This document shows, piece by piece, positions 61,013-64,000 of a DNA stretch of 64,000 nt. Location of the stretch: contig JAXHMB010000003.1 in NCBI GenBank assembly GCA_034521755.1, positions 620,001-684,000 on the forward strand, given 5' to 3'. The notes under the pieces were generated by a model. That model did not search any database. It saw nothing but the letters and a program-made list of their open reading frames with translations, and had not been told where the DNA came from. Position numbers and translations under genes: made by a program. Each line of letters opens with the position of its first letter. The stretch's first letter is position 1. This stretch comes from JAXHMB01 sp034521755. Its GTDB lineage: Bacteria; Bacteroidota; Rhodothermia; Balneolales; Balneolaceae.

Positions 61013-63004
61013 TTATCTTTTAATTAACCACTTCCCATTACTAAGCCTTACCCAACGCTCATATAAATCCAGCAGCTGGGGATACACCTCAGGCTCAAAT
61101 TGTTTTTTAGAGATATCTATATGAAACTCATACCGCAGTGTTTTGCCATCGGTGTCATATGATTCAGTAAAACTGGCGCCTGGCAGCTGAATGGAGCGGT
61201 TTTCAGCACCTTCATCAAAGGTAAAGCCATCCGGAAGTTGAATGTTATAGACCAGGTCCAGCTTTTCAGGGGCATCCAGAGTGACGGGCAAATCGCGATT
61301 ACCTTCATTAAAGGGATTACTCATCAAATAGCCAACTACCATGGGACGAAGCTCAAGCCCATCTGAAAAACTGGTGGCATAATTTGGAAGCATAAATTCG
61401 GTATTCATAACTACCGGATTTTCATAATCCTGCAAATTATTTAATTCTTGTCCCCTAAGTTCGATATTGCTATATCCGTCAAAGATGGCTTCACGGATAA
61501 TGTTGTTTGCTCGTTGTCCATTACTGTACTTTTCACGAATAACCTGAGCCGGGTATCCCGAACTTTCTGATGAAATACTCCCTGAAAGATTACCTTCTTC
61601 ATCAAGCCGGGCATCGATAGTAATAGAAATATCGAATTTACTCTTTAACGGAGTAATTTCTTTCCATTGGTAATCTTCTTCTTTAAGCATCAGCCCGTTT
61701 TCATTGTAAGTAGTGATCGGTATCAAGTTTGGCTGACTGTAAGCAAAACTTGCATCCATAAAATACGGCTGCTTATTAATTTCTGAATATACCAGCTGCC
61801 CGTTAAACTGAAAGAAGGAAGGAAAAGAACGGTCAATCTGACCAAATTCACGAGTAGAAATTAGCATTGGATAGGCTTCAATACCGGCACCTCTAAGCAT
61901 TGCCAACAATGTTTGATTAATTGCTGCCTGGTCGGCTAAATTCCCATTTAAAACCTGCTTATCTGACACATTGCTAAATGGAGACCGGCTGCCATTATAA
62001 TTCATGGAACTATTTAAATGCCGAAAAATACTGTCTTGTATCGCTTCTTTATTTTTAAACTCTTGCGCAATATCTCGGCCCAATGCTTTTGCCTGAGTAT
62101 AACCTGCAATCTTCTCCAGCACGTTTTGGTTACGGCGTAGCTCGGCAACCACAAAGTCCCAGCTGTTTTCCAATTTTTGGCGTGGGTTTCCAAATTCACT
62201 AAGCTTAAACTTAAGCTTGCCACGATAATCATCAATAGAAGAAATATACGCCTCTTCTTTAATAGCCGGAACATTTTTGGCAACCCAGGTTTCTTTAAGG
62301 ATAGGATCAGGCTGTGGCACGGTAAAAATTTTCTTAACAGAGCTTGTATCAATCCGCTGGCTTTGATTCTGCAAACGGCCATCAAAATCGACCGGGATGA
62401 CATCATACCGCAGGTAATGTGGATAGGTTATACTTGCTTTTGCCAAAGCTGTAGGGGCCTGGTGAGCAAGAAAAAAATCAGGAAGCTCTTCAATATATCT
62501 GCGCCTAATCTGATACGCATATTCCAGCACCGATCCATCTTCTACATTGGGCATGGTAAACTCTTTTACATTATACCGGGAGTTAATATTGATGGTGCGA
62601 ACATTACTTTTTGCAAGCGTGGTTTTTTGTCCCTCCGGAGAATGGGTAATAGCCCGAATATTCTGAATTTCTTCAATGCCCCGTTCAAAGTAGTAAGGAA
62701 TGGCAACCACCGAAGCCTGCTGTACAGAAGCATCGAAAATTTTGATGCGCACATAGTAATCCAACACGGCAATAATGGATCGGTCATCGTTCTCAAACCT
62801 GATATCTGCTTCTTTCAGCATATATACAAATGGAGCGGAAGGATCTTCACCATACTCTTGCATTGAAAATAGGGAATCGGGCACAGTTCCAAACTCCAAG
62901 GAATCTGATTCCAGAACCTGAGCATTACTTGCAACAGGCAACAGGTAAAAGCAAAGAGCGAGGAACCCAAAAAATATGTAGGCTTGAAATGGTTGTTGCA
63001 TCAA
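61013..63004 (-). CDS. DUF3857 / transglutaminase-like exported protein
   Basis: A 663-residue exported protein. The signal peptide ends near SNAQ. Residues about 55-220 fit DUF3857 (DYYVRIKIFDASVQQA, VEDGSVLEYAYQIRR), and a transglutaminase-like core follows at about 270-400. At the position of the catalytic Cys the sequence reads GNLADQAAINQTLLAMLRGAG, so no nucleophile is visible. It may be a non-catalytic, peptide-binding relative. The C-terminal part resembles DUF2569/3858-type beta domains. Such proteins are common and poorly understood in Bacteroidota. Confidence 0.85.
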   Translation of the reverse strand: MMQQPFQAYIFFGFLALCFYLLPVASNAQVLESDSLEFGTVPDSLFSMQEYGEDPSAPFVYMLKEADIRFENDDRSIIAVLDYYVRIKIFDASVQQASVVAIPYYFERGIEEIQNIRAITHSPEGQKTTLAKSNVRTININSRYNVKEFTMPNVEDGSVLEYAYQIRRRYIEELPDFFLAHQAPTALAKASITYPHYLRYDVIPVDFDGRLQNQSQRIDTSSVKKIFTVPQPDPILKETWVAKNVPAIKEEAYISSIDDYRGKLKFKLSEFGNPRQKLENSWDFVVAELRRNQNVLEKIAGYTQAKALGRDIAQEFKNKEAIQDSIFRHLNSSMNYNGSRSPFSNVSDKQVLNGNLADQAAINQTLLAMLRGAGIEAYPMLISTREFGQIDRSFPSFFQFNGQLVYSEINKQPYFMDASFAYSQPNLIPITTYNENGLMLKEEDYQWKEITPLKSKFDISITIDARLDEEGNLSGSISSESSGYPAQVIREKYSNGQRANNIIREAIFDGYSNIELRGQELNNLQDYENPVVMNTEFMLPNYATSFSDGLELRPMVVGYLMSNPFNEGNRDLPVTLDAPEKLDLVYNIQLPDGFTFDEGAENRSIQLPGASFTESYDTDGKTLRYEFHIDISKKQFEPEVYPQLLDLYERWVRLSNGKWLIKR

Positions 63005-63051
63005 AAACTTATTTAAATCAGTAACGGATGATGCGAAATTAAATTCTACAG

Positions 63052-63990
63052 CTAAATCTCGTTGATAACTAACTGTCCTTTATTATAAATGGCTTCCGCA
63101 CGACCAATCATTTCTTTACCCAGGTAAGGCGAATTATTAGATTTCGAGCGTACGCTCTCTTCTGTAAAGGTCCATTCCTCATCCGTGTTAAATAGCGTAA
63201 GATTTGCCTTTGTCCCTTCCTTGATTTCAGGAATCTCCAGATTCAAAATCTCACGAGGCTTGGTGATCAGTTTTTCCAAAACCTGTTGCAGTTCCATCCT
63301 TCCTGACTTTATGAGCTGCCGCACACTCACACTCCATGCCGTTTCGAGACCAATGACGCCATTTGGTGCATAGATAAATTCCACTTCTTTTTCTTCTATA
63401 GCATGTGGCGCATGGTCGGTGCAAATCGCATCAATGGTACCATCTGCCAGACCTTCAATCATGGCGTCCACATCTTGCTGTGTGCGCAGCGGAGGATGCA
63501 TTTTAAAATTCGTATCAAATTTTTGGCGGTCAATTTCCTCATCTGTCAAATCGAAGTGATGCGCACAAACTTCGGTCGTAACATTAATGCCATCAGCTTT
63601 GGCCCGGCGCACCATTTCCACAGCATTGGCTGTGCTAATGTGTGCCACATGCACATGCCCTCCGGTAAATTCCGCCAGTAAAATATCACGGGCAATCATC
63701 ACTTCTTCAGCAATTCCGGGGGTCCCTTCCAGTCCCAGCCTGGTTGATACTTTGCCTTCATGCATGTGCCCGGGACGCGACAATTTCAAATCTTCTTCAT
63801 GGTTAATAATGGGCATCCCCAGCATGGAAGAATATTCCAAGGCTACCCGCATCACTTCAGAATCAAATACCGGGTCGCCATCATCACTGAATGCAACGGC
63901 TCCGCCCTCCTGCATATCTGCCATCTCTGTGATGGCTTTTCCCTTTCGTTCTTTAGTCACACAACCAATAGGATGCACTTCCACCGCCAA
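63052..63990 (-). CDS. pyrC: Dihydroorotase, C-terminal two-thirds; frame blocked by a stop at the window edge
   Basis: Catalyses ring closure of carbamoyl aspartate in pyrimidine synthesis. About 312 residues are present: VEVHPIGCVTKERKG, FSDDGDPVFDSEVM, MPIINHEEDL, VAHISTANAVEMV and CTDHAPHAIEEKE, including three metal-ligand regions. The usual N-terminal 110-120 residues with the HxHxR metal site are missing. In this frame a TGA occurs at 63997-63999, three codons before a TTG at 63990. The homology seems to run up to that point. So the gene is either frameshifted just upstream or truncated. Confidence 0.85.
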   Translation of the reverse strand: MAVEVHPIGCVTKERKGKAITEMADMQEGGAVAFSDDGDPVFDSEVMRVALEYSSMLGMPIINHEEDLKLSRPGHMHEGKVSTRLGLEGTPGIAEEVMIARDILLAEFTGGHVHVAHISTANAVEMVRRAKADGINVTTEVCAHHFDLTDEEIDRQKFDTNFKMHPPLRTQQDVDAMIEGLADGTIDAICTDHAPHAIEEKEVEFIYAPNGVIGLETAWSVSVRQLIKSGRMELQQVLEKLITKPREILNLEIPEIKEGTKANLTLFNTDEEWTFTEESVRSKSNNSPYLGKEMIGRAEAIYNKGQLVINEI

Positions 63991-64000
63991 CGAGGCTCAG

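Noticed and set aside
62177..62866. 229-codon open frame opposite the DUF3857 gene
   Set aside because: It overlaps a full-length conserved gene, and I see no motif or start signal.
63997..63999. Selenocysteine at the TGA of dihydroorotase
   Set aside because: Dihydroorotase has no selenocysteine at this place, and no SECIS-like hairpin follows.
1..64000. tRNA, rRNA or CRISPR loci
   Set aside because: I read the intergenic gaps for T-loop signatures, cloverleaf arms and regularly spaced repeats and found none; almost all of the window is protein-coding.

Overview
The window looks like a chromosome segment of a marine or halophilic member of Balneolota (the Balneola / Gracilimonas / Fodinibius group of the FCB superphylum). 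The placement is inferred from gene content and was not computed. It rests on an alternative complex III (ActABCDEF) joined to an A2-type caa3 oxidase, a TPR-carrying Ser/Thr kinase of the type common in Rhodothermia and Balneolia, a fused E1 alpha/beta 2-oxoacid dehydrogenase, an AccD without zinc-ribbon cysteines as in Bacteroidota, bacilliredoxin and serine-palmitoyltransferase-type genes, and Bacteroidota-like promoter -7 boxes (TATATTTG). I see no prophage, CRISPR array, rRNA or tRNA gene.

Layout. 1-4.5 kb: the 3' part of a membrane Ser/Thr kinase, a 61-codon stub resembling the N-terminus of the same kinase family, and a gamma-glutamyltransferase gene broken by one extra base. 4.6-11.4 kb: housekeeping genes (mtnA; a yciO-pfkA-bacilliredoxin operon on the minus strand; a UPF0173 hydrolase; a polyphosphate kinase with an extra N-terminal domain). 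11.5-27.6 kb: a respiratory supercluster. A DUF420 assembly factor diverges from actABCDEF, then a membrane protein with a transposase-type helix-turn-helix, a SCO copper chaperone, coxBACD, and heme A genes ctaA and ctaB. Electrons should pass from quinol through ActC/F and ActB to the hemes of ActA and ActE, then to the cytochrome c domain of CoxB. The extra C-terminal cytochrome domain of ActE is a close paralogue of the CoxB domain.

27.7-41.5 kb: a serine hydrolase, the fused E1 dehydrogenase, fumC, and a lipid/envelope block: a YghO-like acyltransferase, an alpha-oxoamine synthase (serine palmitoyltransferase or cysteate acyltransferase), three GT4 glycosyltransferases, a divergent NAD-dependent reductase/epimerase and an exported propeller/Ig-like protein. 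Together these could form a sphingolipid- or capnine-type glycolipid pathway. 41.5-64 kb: informational and maintenance genes (mutY, TIGR02757 protein, rpsU, radA, flippase-like protein, fbaB, dusB, serS, Lrp/AsnC regulator, rpoN, dprA, obgE, a DPP-IV-like peptidase, accD, tsaB, a DUF3857 protein, and the 3' part of pyrC).

The most unusual items are the transposase-HTH/membrane fusion inside the respiratory operon with an inverted repeat just upstream, the CoxB-like extension of ActE, a 209-bp MITE-like element after dusB (18-bp perfect terminal inverted repeats, 5-bp flanking duplication) carrying a 56-bp palindromic repeat found again in inverted orientation near 59.3 kb, and the DUF6953-like/PPK1 fusion.
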